Positions 14,383-22,109 of a DNA stretch of 56,835 nucleotides are shown here, in pieces (position 1 is the stretch's first letter; each line of letters opens with the position of its first letter). The position numbers and the translations under genes were made by a program. Below the pieces are notes generated by a model. That model searched no databases and had not been told where the DNA came from. It saw only the letters and a list, made by a program, of their open reading frames with translations. The stretch is from Chloroflexota bacterium (GTDB taxonomy: Bacteria; Chloroflexota; Dehalococcoidia; DSGV01), in contig JAJYLG010000013.1 of the NCBI GenBank assembly GCA_021787985.1, positions 1 to 56,835 on the forward strand, written 5' to 3'.

Positions 14383-15314
14383 GTGACGCTCCGCGCCAGG
14401 CGGAAGCCGATGTGCTGGTCGCTGGCGTACTGACCGTGGCGCCGCGCACAGCGCAGCGTATCGACGCCGTCGAACGCGCCGCCCCGGCAGACCCACGTCT
14501 CGTGGCTGAAGTCCAGGTCGCCCTGGTCGAAGCCGAGATAGGGGTAGAACCAGTCAGAGGTCCACTCCTCGACGTTCCCTGCCATGTCGAGCGCTCCGCA
14601 GAGGCTGGCGCCGTCGGGGAAGATGCCCACTGGCGTCGTGTCGCCGATGCCGCTGAGGGCGCTGTTGCAGCGGCCGGGATCGAACGCGTCGCCCCAGGGA
14701 TACTCGCGCCCGTCCGTGCCGCGTGCGGCCTTCTCCCACTCGGCCTCGGTTGGTAGCCGGTACTGGACCCCGGTCTGCGCGCCCAGCCACTGGCAATAGG
14801 CCACGGCGTCGCCCCACGAGACGCCCCACACAGGGTGGTTCGCCTTGCCATCGGGGAAGCTCGTCCCCTGCCAGTAGCGCGGTTGCTGGTACTGCGCGTC
14901 ATCGACGAAGCGCTTGTACTCGAGGTTCGTCACCGGGCAGCGCCCGATCTCAAACTCCGGCAGTGACACCTCGTGCCGCGGCGTCTCCTTCAACAGCCAC
15001 TCGCGGCGCAGCCCGAGCTGCTGGTGGCGTTGCAGGAGCGGGAGCACGTCCTCCGAGCGGGTCCCCATGAGAAAGGGCCCGGGGGCGACGCGCATCATCG
15101 CGGGCGCCAACGGCAAGACGCGCGGATCGCCGACGTAGGAGAGCACGCGGCCGGCGGCGCGGCGCGATGACACGGCCTCTGACGCGTCCTCCAGCACGGC
15201 CATCAGGAAGCGCACTGTCTGGCGACGACCGTCGGCGGGAAGCTCGCGGAGCCGCCGGGCGAAGTCCGCCGGGCTGCCCGTGAGCAGCGCCCGCAAGTCC
15301 TCCTGACCGATCAT
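14379..15314 (-). CDS. FGE/SUMF1-fold protein lacking the catalytic cysteine pair
   Basis: A 311-residue protein. Residues 1-75 are helical (RRLRELPADGRRQTVRFLMA) and the rest is a complete formylglycine-generating-enzyme-like domain: GPFLMGTRSED, VTNLEYKRFVDD, HPVWGVSWGDAVAYCQWL, RLPTEAEWEKAARG, YPWGDAFDPGRCN, DMAGNVEEWTSDW, CRGGAFDGVDTLRCARR and HIGFRLARS. In true FGE two cysteines follow RGGS within six to eleven residues; here those positions are Gly and Arg, with a Cys one residue further on. It is therefore unlikely to make formylglycine, and may be a binding or modified-chemistry member. It overlaps lysS upstream and the nudix gene downstream by 4 bp each. Confidence 0.8.
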   Translation of the reverse strand: MIGQEDLRALLTGSPADFARRLRELPADGRRQTVRFLMAVLEDASEAVSSRRAAGRVLSYVGDPRVLPLAPAMMRVAPGPFLMGTRSEDVLPLLQRHQQLGLRREWLLKETPRHEVSLPEFEIGRCPVTNLEYKRFVDDAQYQQPRYWQGTSFPDGKANHPVWGVSWGDAVAYCQWLGAQTGVQYRLPTEAEWEKAARGTDGREYPWGDAFDPGRCNSALSGIGDTTPVGIFPDGASLCGALDMAGNVEEWTSDWFYPYLGFDQGDLDFSHETWVCRGGAFDGVDTLRCARRHGQYASDQHIGFRLARSVT

Positions 15315-16825
15315 CCCTGGTCCGCGCGCGTCCGTAGCTGAGGAAAGAGCAGCACGTCGCGGATCGAGCGCTGGTCGAGCAGCACCATCAGCAGCCGGTC
15401 GATGCCGATGCCGAGGCCGCCGGTCGGCGGCATGCCCTGCTCCAGCGCGCGTAGGAAGTCCTCGTCGAGCGTCTCGGCCTCCTCTTCGCCGGCGGCGCGG
15501 AGGCCGGCCTGCCCCTCGAACCGCGCGCGTTGATCCAGCGGGTCGTTGAGCTCGGAGTAGGCGTTGGCGATCTCGAACCCGCCGGCGAACGCCTCGAAAC
15601 GCTCCACCAGCTCCGGCTGGCCCGGCTTGCGCTTCGCCAGCGGTGAGAGCTCCACCGGGTAGTCGAGCACGAAGACCGGCTGGATGAGGTTCGGCTCGAC
15701 CACGGTGGACCAGACTTCGTCCAGCGCCTTTCCCCAGCTCGCGCTCTCCGGGACGTCGACTGCAAGCTTCCGCGCGGACGCGATCAGCTCTTGCCGGTCG
15801 CGCACGGCGAGGAAGTCGATCCCCGTCTCGCGTTGCAGCAGCTCGCGCATGGCGAGCCGCGGCCAGGGCGGTGCGACATCGATCTCCGTCTCGCGATACG
15901 GGAAACGGGTGCTCCCGTGGACCTCGCGGGCCGCCGCCGCCACGAGCTCCTCCACCATGTCGGCCACGGCGTGGTAGTCGGCGTACGCCTCGTAACTCTC
16001 GAGCATGGTGAACTCAGGGTTGCGCTTGGTAGAAAGGCCCTCGTTACGGAACACGCGCCCGATCTCGAAGACCTTGTCGAAGCCGCCGACGATCAGCCGC
16101 TTGAGGTGCAGCTCCAGAGCGATCCGCAGATAGCGCTGCTCGTCGAGCGCGTTGTAGTGCGTCACGAACGGGCGCGCCGCCGCTCCGCCGACATGCGCCT
16201 CGAGCACCGGCGTCTCGACCTCGATAAAGCCTCGCGCCTCCATGAAGCGGCGGACCGCCGAGATCACCTTGCTGCGCTTGCGGAAGACCTCGCGCACCTC
16301 GGCATTGGTCATCAGGTCCAGGTAGCGCCGGCGGTAGCGCAACTCGACGTCCTGGAGCCCGTGCCACTTCTCGGGCGGGGGGCGGAGCGCCTTGGCGATC
16401 ACGCACCACGACTGCACGGCGACGGTGGGTTCGCCGGTCTTCGTCCGGAAGAGGCTGCCGCGCGCCTGGACAAAATCGCCCAGGTCGGCGTCTTTGATCA
16501 TCTCGTAGGGCTCGTCACCGAGGACGTCGCGACGGAAGTGGAGCTGAACGCGGCCGGTGCCGTCCTGGACGTCGGCGAACGTCGCCCGGCCCATGCCTCG
16601 CAGCGCCGTCAACCTACCGGCGACGGCGACCTCCAGCGTGGTGCTCAGGGGCCCGCCACGTGCCTCCAGCGCGTAGAGCGTCTCGAGCGCGCCGCGCACG
16701 CTCTGCGTGCGGTGGACGCGCGGCGGGTACGGGTCAGCGCCCCGCGCGCGCAGGCGCTCGAGCTTGGCAATGCGCACGGCTTCGAGGGTCTCTTCTTGCT
16801 CCTGGGACACGGGTCCCCCGCTCAT
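15311..16825 (-). CDS. lysS: Lysyl-tRNA synthetase, class II
   Basis: Charges tRNA-Lys. The 504-residue protein has the N-terminal OB-fold anticodon-binding domain (VAVAGRLTALRGMGRATFAD, VQLHFRRD), then the class II core: YRRRYLDLMTNAEVREVFRK, motif 1 with FIEVETPVLEAHVGGAAARP, motif 2 VFEIGRVFRNEGLSTKRNPE, and motif 3 GLGIGIDRLLMVLLDQRSIR near the end. Length and motif order are normal for bacterial LysRS. The ATG overlaps the greA stop (ATGA) and its own stop overlaps the FGE-like start, so the four genes are translationally coupled. Confidence 0.97.
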   Translation of the reverse strand: MSGGPVSQEQEETLEAVRIAKLERLRARGADPYPPRVHRTQSVRGALETLYALEARGGPLSTTLEVAVAGRLTALRGMGRATFADVQDGTGRVQLHFRRDVLGDEPYEMIKDADLGDFVQARGSLFRTKTGEPTVAVQSWCVIAKALRPPPEKWHGLQDVELRYRRRYLDLMTNAEVREVFRKRSKVISAVRRFMEARGFIEVETPVLEAHVGGAAARPFVTHYNALDEQRYLRIALELHLKRLIVGGFDKVFEIGRVFRNEGLSTKRNPEFTMLESYEAYADYHAVADMVEELVAAAAREVHGSTRFPYRETEIDVAPPWPRLAMRELLQRETGIDFLAVRDRQELIASARKLAVDVPESASWGKALDEVWSTVVEPNLIQPVFVLDYPVELSPLAKRKPGQPELVERFEAFAGGFEIANAYSELNDPLDQRARFEGQAGLRAAGEEEAETLDEDFLRALEQGMPPTGGLGIGIDRLLMVLLDQRSIRDVLLFPQLRTRADQG

Positions 16826-17295
16826 TCGATGGCGACGACCTCGACCAGGGTCAGGCCGTTCGGCGCGCGCACGGCGGCTTCCTCGCCCACCGCCTTGCCC
16901 GCCAGGGCGCGGCCCATGGGCGACTCGTTCGAGATCCGCCCTGCCACCGGGTCCGCCTCAACCGACCCGACGATCTGGAAGGCGCGCTCGGCGCCATCAG
17001 GGTAGCGCACCCGCACTCGCGAGCCGAGCGTCACCACATCGGACGAGCGCGCACGCTCCTCGTCAATCACCATCGCGAACCGGATCATCTCCTCCAGCTC
17101 GTGGATACGGCGCTCGTTCGTCTCCTGCTCCGTGCGGGCGGACTCGTACTCCGCGTCGTGCTGCGGATTCGGGCCCATCTTCGCGGCGTGCAGACGCTCG
17201 GCAATATCCTTGCGGAGGGGACCGGCGCACTGCTCCAGTTGCTCGCGAAGTTGTGCCAGGCCCTCGCGTGTCACGTGATAAACCCGCTGTTGCAT
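16822..17295 (-). CDS. greA: Transcription elongation factor GreA
   Basis: Rescues backtracked RNA polymerase by stimulating transcript cleavage. The 157-residue protein has the N-terminal coiled coil (REGLAQLREQLEQCAGPLRK) with the acidic tip in PQHDAEYESARTEQ, equivalent to the GreA NAEYHAAKEQQ turn, and the C-terminal FKBP-like domain with GSRVRVRYPDGAERAFQIVG, ISNESPMGRALAGKAVGEEA. It heads an operon with lysS, an association seen in other bacteria. A good promoter match lies 64-92 bp upstream. Confidence 0.93.
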   Translation of the reverse strand: MQQRVYHVTREGLAQLREQLEQCAGPLRKDIAERLHAAKMGPNPQHDAEYESARTEQETNERRIHELEEMIRFAMVIDEERARSSDVVTLGSRVRVRYPDGAERAFQIVGSVEADPVAGRISNESPMGRALAGKAVGEEAAVRAPNGLTLVEVVAIE

Positions 17296-17599
17296 CGTCC
17301 TGTAAAGAAAGCGACTGAGCGACCGGTTGGCCCCTCAGTCTGCTGGTGGTCTCGCCGTATGCTATCCGGCATGTCAGCCGCTGTAAAGCGAGCCGGCCGC
17401 CGGGAGGCGAAGGACGGTCCGGGCCAGCGCTGCTCACGACCGCCCGCGGACGCCCCATGTGCCGGGCGCACCGCGCGGCGACCGCAAGCCCGTCGCCAAC
17501 GTCGCACCGCCAGAGGACAGTGGCTGCCTGGCAGGATCCGGGGATGCCCTTGCGGCCGAGAGTATTGACTATCACTTATCGATACGAGATCCTCTGGCC
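17296..17599. other. Divergent intergenic region greA / GntR regulator
   Basis: 304 bp without a convincing gene. The left part holds the greA promoter candidate on the minus strand. At 17565 a TTGACT is followed by the A/T-richer stretch ATCACTTATCGATACGAGAT, whose TATCGATA core is palindromic; it lies directly before the regulator start and is a plausible place for its promoter or operator. The G+C-rich centre shows nothing I can assign. Confidence 0.4.
17359..17387 (-). promoter_or_regulatory. Putative promoter of the greA-lysS operon
   Basis: On the minus strand TTTACA (17387-17382) is separated by exactly 17 bp from TAGCAT (17364-17359), 5/6 and 4/6 matches to the consensus hexamers. 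It points to greA, whose ATG is 64 bp downstream of the -10. Confidence 0.5.
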
Positions 17600-18388
17600 A
17601 TGCCTTCGCTGGCCATCCGCACCGCGGCAGAACATGTGGCCGACTACCTCAGGGACGCCATCCTCGGCGGCCGGCTCCAGCCAGGAGGCCGCATCCGCCA
17701 AGCCGACGTCGCTGCCTTGCTCGGCGTGAGCCAAGGGGTGGTCCGGGAGGCGTTTCGGCAACTCCAGAGTGAGGGGCTCGCCACCCTCGAGCCCCGAAAG
17801 GGCGCCCGAGTCGCGGTTCTCACTCTGGCTGAGATCCGCGAGATCTACGAGCTGCGTGACTTCCTCGAGCCGCTGCTGCTTTCTGCGGCTGCCCCGCACG
17901 TTTCCGACCAGCACCTGGATCAGCTCCAGGACCTCACGGGCCGAATGAGAGAGGCCTACGCCAGCCGCAGCAGCGAGCGCTTCATTCAGTTGAACTTCGA
18001 GTTCCATTTCGTGCTCTATCGCGCCGCGCCGGGCCGGACCTGGGCGCTCAGGATGCTGGCAACCCTGATCGCCGCGAGCATGCCCTACCACGCGCTGTTC
18101 CAGTTCGCCGTTGACTGGAGCCAGACACTTGCCGAGCACCAGGAGATCATCGAAGCGTGTCGCCGGCGCGAATGGCCGCGCGTGATCGAGCTCCACCGAG
18201 TCCATCGGCGCCGCACGCTCGGGCGGCTTCAGGAGTTGCTCTCGCAGAGCGACCCGCAACCGGCCTGTGAGGAGCGAGATGACGCGCACGCCGAATGGCC
18301 CGGTGCGGCTTCCCGCAACAGGCCCGTGAGCTCGCGCCCGCGGGACGAGCCCTCGGAGCGGACTCCCAATCGAGCAAGCCGGAGGTAG
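17600..18388 (+). CDS. GntR/FadR-type transcriptional regulator (FCD domain)
   Basis: A 262-residue regulator. The N-terminal winged helix (HVADYLRDAILGGRLQPGGR, DVAALLGVSQGVVREAFRQL) is of the GntR class, and the helical C-terminal FCD ligand domain shows EIYELRDFLEPLLLSAAAP, FEFHFVLYRAAP and LAEHQEIIEACRRREWPRVI with the usual conserved His. About 45 residues of low-complexity polar tail follow. The start ATG at 17600 is preferred because the upstream extension lacks domain similarity. The stop lies inside the ribosome-binding site of the next gene (GGAGGTAG), so the regulator probably belongs to the operon it controls. FCD regulators of this type usually sense an organic acid. Confidence 0.88.
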   Translation: MPSLAIRTAAEHVADYLRDAILGGRLQPGGRIRQADVAALLGVSQGVVREAFRQLQSEGLATLEPRKGARVAVLTLAEIREIYELRDFLEPLLLSAAAPHVSDQHLDQLQDLTGRMREAYASRSSERFIQLNFEFHFVLYRAAPGRTWALRMLATLIAASMPYHALFQFAVDWSQTLAEHQEIIEACRRREWPRVIELHRVHRRRTLGRLQELLSQSDPQPACEERDDAHAEWPGAASRNRPVSSRPRDEPSERTPNRASRR

Positions 18389-18398
18389 CAGCACAACG

Positions 18399-18935
18399 AT
18401 GGAAACCCAGCCGACCAGCCACATCACCGAGGCGGTCCGGTCTCTGATCGGCGCGCAGTCCGATCAGCAAGAGGCCACCGAGCCGGTCGAGCGCGGCGCA
18501 GTCCGGCGATTCGTCCAGGCGATCCTGGACGATGATCCCGCATATCGAGACGAGCAGTACGCGCAGGGGACCAAGTTCGGTGGGGTCGTGGCGCCGCCGC
18601 TGTTCCCCACCCACATGTTCCGGCGGCGGCCTGACGCCCCAGACCCGCTCGATGTGCTAAGAGACAACCCGGATTGGGACGGCGTCGGCGGGACGGACGC
18701 GCTGCTGCCGCCGGTGCCGGTCCCACTGGGCCGGATCCTCAACGGCGGCGTGGAGGCCGAGTTCCACCAGCTTGCCAAAGTGGGGGACCGAGTATTCGCC
18801 AAGTCGCGCTACGTGGACATCTATGAGAAGGAGGGCAAGGCCGGCAAGATGGTGTTTACCGTTGTCGAGACCAGCTACACGAATCAGGACGGCGCCCTCC
18901 TGGCCGTCGTCAGGAACACCATCATTCGTCGATGA
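18399..18935 (+). CDS. MaoC-like dehydratase, N-terminal (FAS1-like) half
   Basis: A 178-residue hot-dog protein of the FAS1-like dehydratase type, normally the non-catalytic or partner half of a two-part enoyl-CoA hydratase. Visible features: RFVQAILDDDPAYRDEQYA, VVAPPLFPTHMFRR, GRILNGGVEAEFHQLAKVGD, and YEKEGKAGKMVFTVVETSYT, all typical of the domain, which binds the acyl-CoA chain. The second half is encoded by the next gene, 42 bp downstream. Together they probably hydrate or dehydrate an acyl-CoA intermediate. The gene follows the regulator stop by 10 bp. Confidence 0.82.
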   Translation: METQPTSHITEAVRSLIGAQSDQQEATEPVERGAVRRFVQAILDDDPAYRDEQYAQGTKFGGVVAPPLFPTHMFRRRPDAPDPLDVLRDNPDWDGVGGTDALLPPVPVPLGRILNGGVEAEFHQLAKVGDRVFAKSRYVDIYEKEGKAGKMVFTVVETSYTNQDGALLAVVRNTIIRR

Positions 18936-18977
18936 TGAATCGATTGCTGCACGCACCACCGAGAGGAGGCGAGTCCG

Positions 18978-19463
18978 ATGACCAGTGACGGCCGGCTGCG
19001 CCGATGCTTCGAAGATGTCCAGATAGGCGATCTCCTGCCGCCTGTGGTAAAAGGCCCGATGAGCCCGGTGCACCTGATGCGCTGGTCAGCGGCGATCGAG
19101 AACTGGCACCGGATTCACTACGATGGGCGGTTCGCGACGGAACACGACGGCCTGCCGGATCTGCTTGTGAACGGGTCGTGGAAGCAACATGTGATGGTTC
19201 AGGTGGTAAAGGACTGGGTCGGCCTGGACGGCTGGCTATGGAAGATCTCGTTTCAGTTCCGAGGCATGGACCGCGTCTGGGATACAGTGACCGCCTGGGG
19301 CCGGGTCACCGCCAAGGAAGCGAAAGGCAACTACGGGATTGTGCATTGCGAAATTGGTATGCGAAACCAGCGCGGCGAAGAAGGAACCGCGGGCACGGCC
19401 GTATGTGTCTTGCCGATGCGGGGCGGCGACGCGGTGCCGTATCCATTTCATGCCGCGCAGTAG
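18978..19463 (+). CDS. MaoC-like dehydratase, C-terminal half, with Asn in place of the catalytic Asp
   Basis: A 161-residue single hot-dog domain. The hydratase-2 motif region reads AIENWHRIHYDGRFATEHDG, aligning with the usual G-D-x-N-P-x-H: His47 is kept, but the Asp position is Asn42. This may lower or change activity, or the family may use another acid. LPDLLVNGSWKQHVMVQVV and FRGMDRVWDTVTAWGRVTAK complete the fold. It pairs with the preceding N-terminal-type protein. GAGGAGG lies nine bases before the ATG. A role in hydration of an unsaturated acyl-CoA is inferred from fold and neighbours. Confidence 0.8.
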   Translation: MTSDGRLRRCFEDVQIGDLLPPVVKGPMSPVHLMRWSAAIENWHRIHYDGRFATEHDGLPDLLVNGSWKQHVMVQVVKDWVGLDGWLWKISFQFRGMDRVWDTVTAWGRVTAKEAKGNYGIVHCEIGMRNQRGEEGTAGTAVCVLPMRGGDAVPYPFHAAQ

Positions 19464-19497
19464 CGCGGCGCCGGACTTCGTTCGGGGGAGGTCAGAG

Positions 19498-20874
19498 ATG
19501 GGGAGCGGGGCAACCGCGCAACTGGCCGCCTTTGTGGCTGAGTGTCCCGCGGAGGCGGTGACGGACAAGGCGCGGCAGGAGGTCAAACGCGCGGTTCTCG
19601 ACGTGCTGGGGACAGCGCTGGCCGGCGCCAACGAAGAGGTCGGTGCGCTGGCCAGGCGTTTCGTGGAGTCGGAGAACGCTTCCGGACCCGCGGGCGTGCT
19701 GGGTTCGGGTCTGCGAACATCCAGCGCGTTGGCCGCCTGGGCCAACGGCACGCTCGCCCATGCGCTCGATTTCGACGATGTCGGTCTTGGCGTGGGCCAC
19801 CCGAGCGTCGTCGTGGTCCCGGTCGCGTTGGCCGTGGCCGAAGAGACGAATGCCTCCGGGTCGGACTTCGTGGGCGCCATCGCCCTGGGTTACGAGGCGG
19901 CGAGCAGGGTCGGTACAGCGGCCGGCTGGACGCCATATCGGCGAGGCTACCATGGCACGTCGATCTACGGGGTGTTCGGGGCGGCTGCCGCGACGGGCCG
20001 CCTCCTGCGTCTGACACCGGCCGAGCTGCGCAACGCCTTCGGCATTGCCGCGTCGCAGGCCGGCGGCCTCAGGGCGAACTTCGGCACCATGACGAAGCCG
20101 TTGCATGCCGGAGTCACCTGCCAGACCGGCGTGGTCGCGTCGAGGCTCGCCAAGATGGGCTGGACCGCCAACCCGGACATCCTCGAGAGTGCGGTCGGCT
20201 TCGGGCCGGTGATCGCCGGCAGGTCGCTGGACGAATCGTCCGGCATCACCTCGGATCTGGGCGGGACGCTGGCCATCGAGCGGGGCGTGGACATCAAGAA
20301 GTTCCCGTGCTGCTACCTCAACCATGCCGCGCTCGATGCCTTCCTGGGCGTCATGAAGGAGCACGGGCTGTCCGGGCGCGATGTCGCTCAGATCCAGGTG
20401 GACGGTTCCTGGATGCTCAACGAAGTGCTGCTGTATCCGACTCCGGCCACGGGCCTGCAGGGCAAGTTCAGCTTGCAGTACAACCTGGCGGCCGCGCTTC
20501 TGGACGGCGGCGTGACCCGGGCCACTTTTGCAGACGCACGCGCCGCAGATCCCGAGCTACGCGCCACGTTGCCGAGAGTCATCGTCAACGCGCACGAGGA
20601 ATGGCCACGGCCATTGTTCTCCGTTCGACTGACGGTCAGTACCGTCCGCGGCGAGACGATCATCAGGGAGCAGGACAGCATCAAAGGCCAGGCCACCGAC
20701 CCGCTGAGTTGGGACGAGCTGGCGGTGAAGTTCCGGGACAATGCTGCGTCTGTCCTTGGAGCGGAGGCCATTGAGCGCGCGATCGACGCCGTTGCCGATC
20801 TCGACCGCCTGGAGTCGGTAAAGCCGCTGGTTGATCTGTTGGTGGGTCAGCGGCCCGCCGAGGGCGTGCGGTGA
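19498..20874 (+). CDS. MmgE/PrpD family protein
   Basis: A 458-residue member of the family that includes 2-methylcitrate dehydratase and cis-aconitate decarboxylase. Motifs include VKRAVLDVLGTALAGANEEV, NGTLAHALDFDDVG, GHPSVVVVPVALAVAEE, YHGTSIYGVFGAAAATGRLL, TMTKPLHAGVTCQTGVVASR and KKFPCCYLNHAALDAF. Family members act on tricarboxylates or similar acids; the present substrate is unknown. The start at 19498 follows GGGGGAGG by seven bases. Its stop overlaps the GTG of the first CoA-transferase gene. The context suggests dehydration, isomerisation or decarboxylation of a free acid before CoA activation. Confidence 0.88.
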   Translation: MGSGATAQLAAFVAECPAEAVTDKARQEVKRAVLDVLGTALAGANEEVGALARRFVESENASGPAGVLGSGLRTSSALAAWANGTLAHALDFDDVGLGVGHPSVVVVPVALAVAEETNASGSDFVGAIALGYEAASRVGTAAGWTPYRRGYHGTSIYGVFGAAAATGRLLRLTPAELRNAFGIAASQAGGLRANFGTMTKPLHAGVTCQTGVVASRLAKMGWTANPDILESAVGFGPVIAGRSLDESSGITSDLGGTLAIERGVDIKKFPCCYLNHAALDAFLGVMKEHGLSGRDVAQIQVDGSWMLNEVLLYPTPATGLQGKFSLQYNLAAALLDGGVTRATFADARAADPELRATLPRVIVNAHEEWPRPLFSVRLTVSTVRGETIIREQDSIKGQATDPLSWDELAVKFRDNAASVLGAEAIERAIDAVADLDRLESVKPLVDLLVGQRPAEGVR

Positions 20875-22109
20875 GGAAGGTGCTGCCGGAAGCGCCGAGC
20901 GCGCACGCACCTGGTGCGCTGGATGGCGTCCGGGTGCTGGACCTGACGCACGGTGTCGCCGGGCCATTTGCGACGAGGCTGCTGGGCGACCTCGGCGCGG
21001 AGGTTCTCAAGGTCGAGCAGCCGCAGCGGGGGGATTTCGCCAGGTATCTGGGGCCCGCCGTAGCTGAAGGCCCGGTAACCGAGCGCGGTTTGCTGTTCCA
21101 GTACCTCAACTGGAACAAGCGAGGCATCACCCTGGATCTCCGGCGCCCGGACGCGCGGCCGGTTCTCCGTGAGCTCGTGGCCCGGTCGGACATCGTCGTC
21201 GAAGCGTTCGCTCCGGGCACGATGGCCCGTTGGGGCCTTGACGACGATGTGCTTCGCGACTGGAAGAAGGACGGCGCTCTGGTGCTGACTTCGGTTACGA
21301 ACTTCGGGCGGACTGGACCGTACGCCCACTTCGCCGCCGATGACCTCGTGCTGTACGCGATGAGCGGGATCATGCAGATCAGCGGTCGCGCGGACCGCGA
21401 GCCGCTGAAGCACGGGTTACGGCAGTCGCTCTACATCGGGGGTCTCAACGCGGCGTACGCCACGCTGGCGGCCTACCTGTTGGTTGACGGGAGCGACGGG
21501 ATGGAGCACGTGGACGTGAGCATCCACGAGTGCCTGGCGTCGGAGCTGGTGCTGAACGTGGCCTACTACGCCTTCCTGGGCGCGATCCAAGGCCGGCGGC
21601 CGGTCGTCGATGACCCGTTTAGCGGCCGGCCGCTGCGAACCGCGAAAGGCTTGGTGTCGATGCAGATCAACGGGCCTGCAACGATCGCGGGATATGGGAA
21701 GCTGCTCGGCCAGGAGAAGCTGCTCGATGGGCGATACGCCACCTCTGGCGGCAGGACCGCACACGCGGATGAGCTGGAACAGGTGCTGCAAGAGGCGCTG
21801 GCCGGGCATGAGGCCCGCGACCTGTTCACGCGCGGTTCGGAGCAGCGCCTGCTGCTGGGCGTTGTCCAAGGGGCAGCCGAGCTGCTGGACTGCCCGCAAC
21901 TGACGAGCCGCGACTTCTTCGTCGAAGTGGATCATCCCGTGACGGGACGTTATCGATTCCCGGGCGAGCTAGCGCGGTTGTCGAGAACGCCCACCTCGGT
22001 GCGGCGTCGTGCCCCCCTTCTCGGCGAGCACACCGAGCAGGTGCTGCTCGCCGAGCTCGGAATGCCACAGGCGCAGTGGCATGCTCTTGTGGAGGCCGGG
22101 GCGATATGA
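20871..22109 (+). CDS. Family III (CaiB/BaiF) CoA-transferase, subunit with catalytic Asp
   Basis: Moves CoA between carboxylic acids. The 412-residue protein opens with LDGVRVLDLTHGVAGPFATR, LGDLGAEVLKVEQPQRGDFA, NKRGITLDLRRPDARPVL and DIVVEAFAPGTMARWGL, all signature segments of the family. In the region after GRTGPYAHFA the sequence is ADDLVLYAMSG, keeping an Asp where the enzyme forms its acyl-anhydride (about residue 157). It starts with GTG in a GTGA overlap with the PrpD gene and ends overlapping the second transferase gene (ATGA). The pair may form one hetero-oligomer. Confidence 0.88.
   Translation: MRKVLPEAPSAHAPGALDGVRVLDLTHGVAGPFATRLLGDLGAEVLKVEQPQRGDFARYLGPAVAEGPVTERGLLFQYLNWNKRGITLDLRRPDARPVLRELVARSDIVVEAFAPGTMARWGLDDDVLRDWKKDGALVLTSVTNFGRTGPYAHFAADDLVLYAMSGIMQISGRADREPLKHGLRQSLYIGGLNAAYATLAAYLLVDGSDGMEHVDVSIHECLASELVLNVAYYAFLGAIQGRRPVVDDPFSGRPLRTAKGLVSMQINGPATIAGYGKLLGQEKLLDGRYATSGGRTAHADELEQVLQEALAGHEARDLFTRGSEQRLLLGVVQGAAELLDCPQLTSRDFFVEVDHPVTGRYRFPGELARLSRTPTSVRRRAPLLGEHTEQVLLAELGMPQAQWHALVEAGAI

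Noticed and set aside
14379-15314. Canonical formylglycine-generating enzyme
   Set aside because: The active-site cysteine pair is missing and no sulfatase gene is near.
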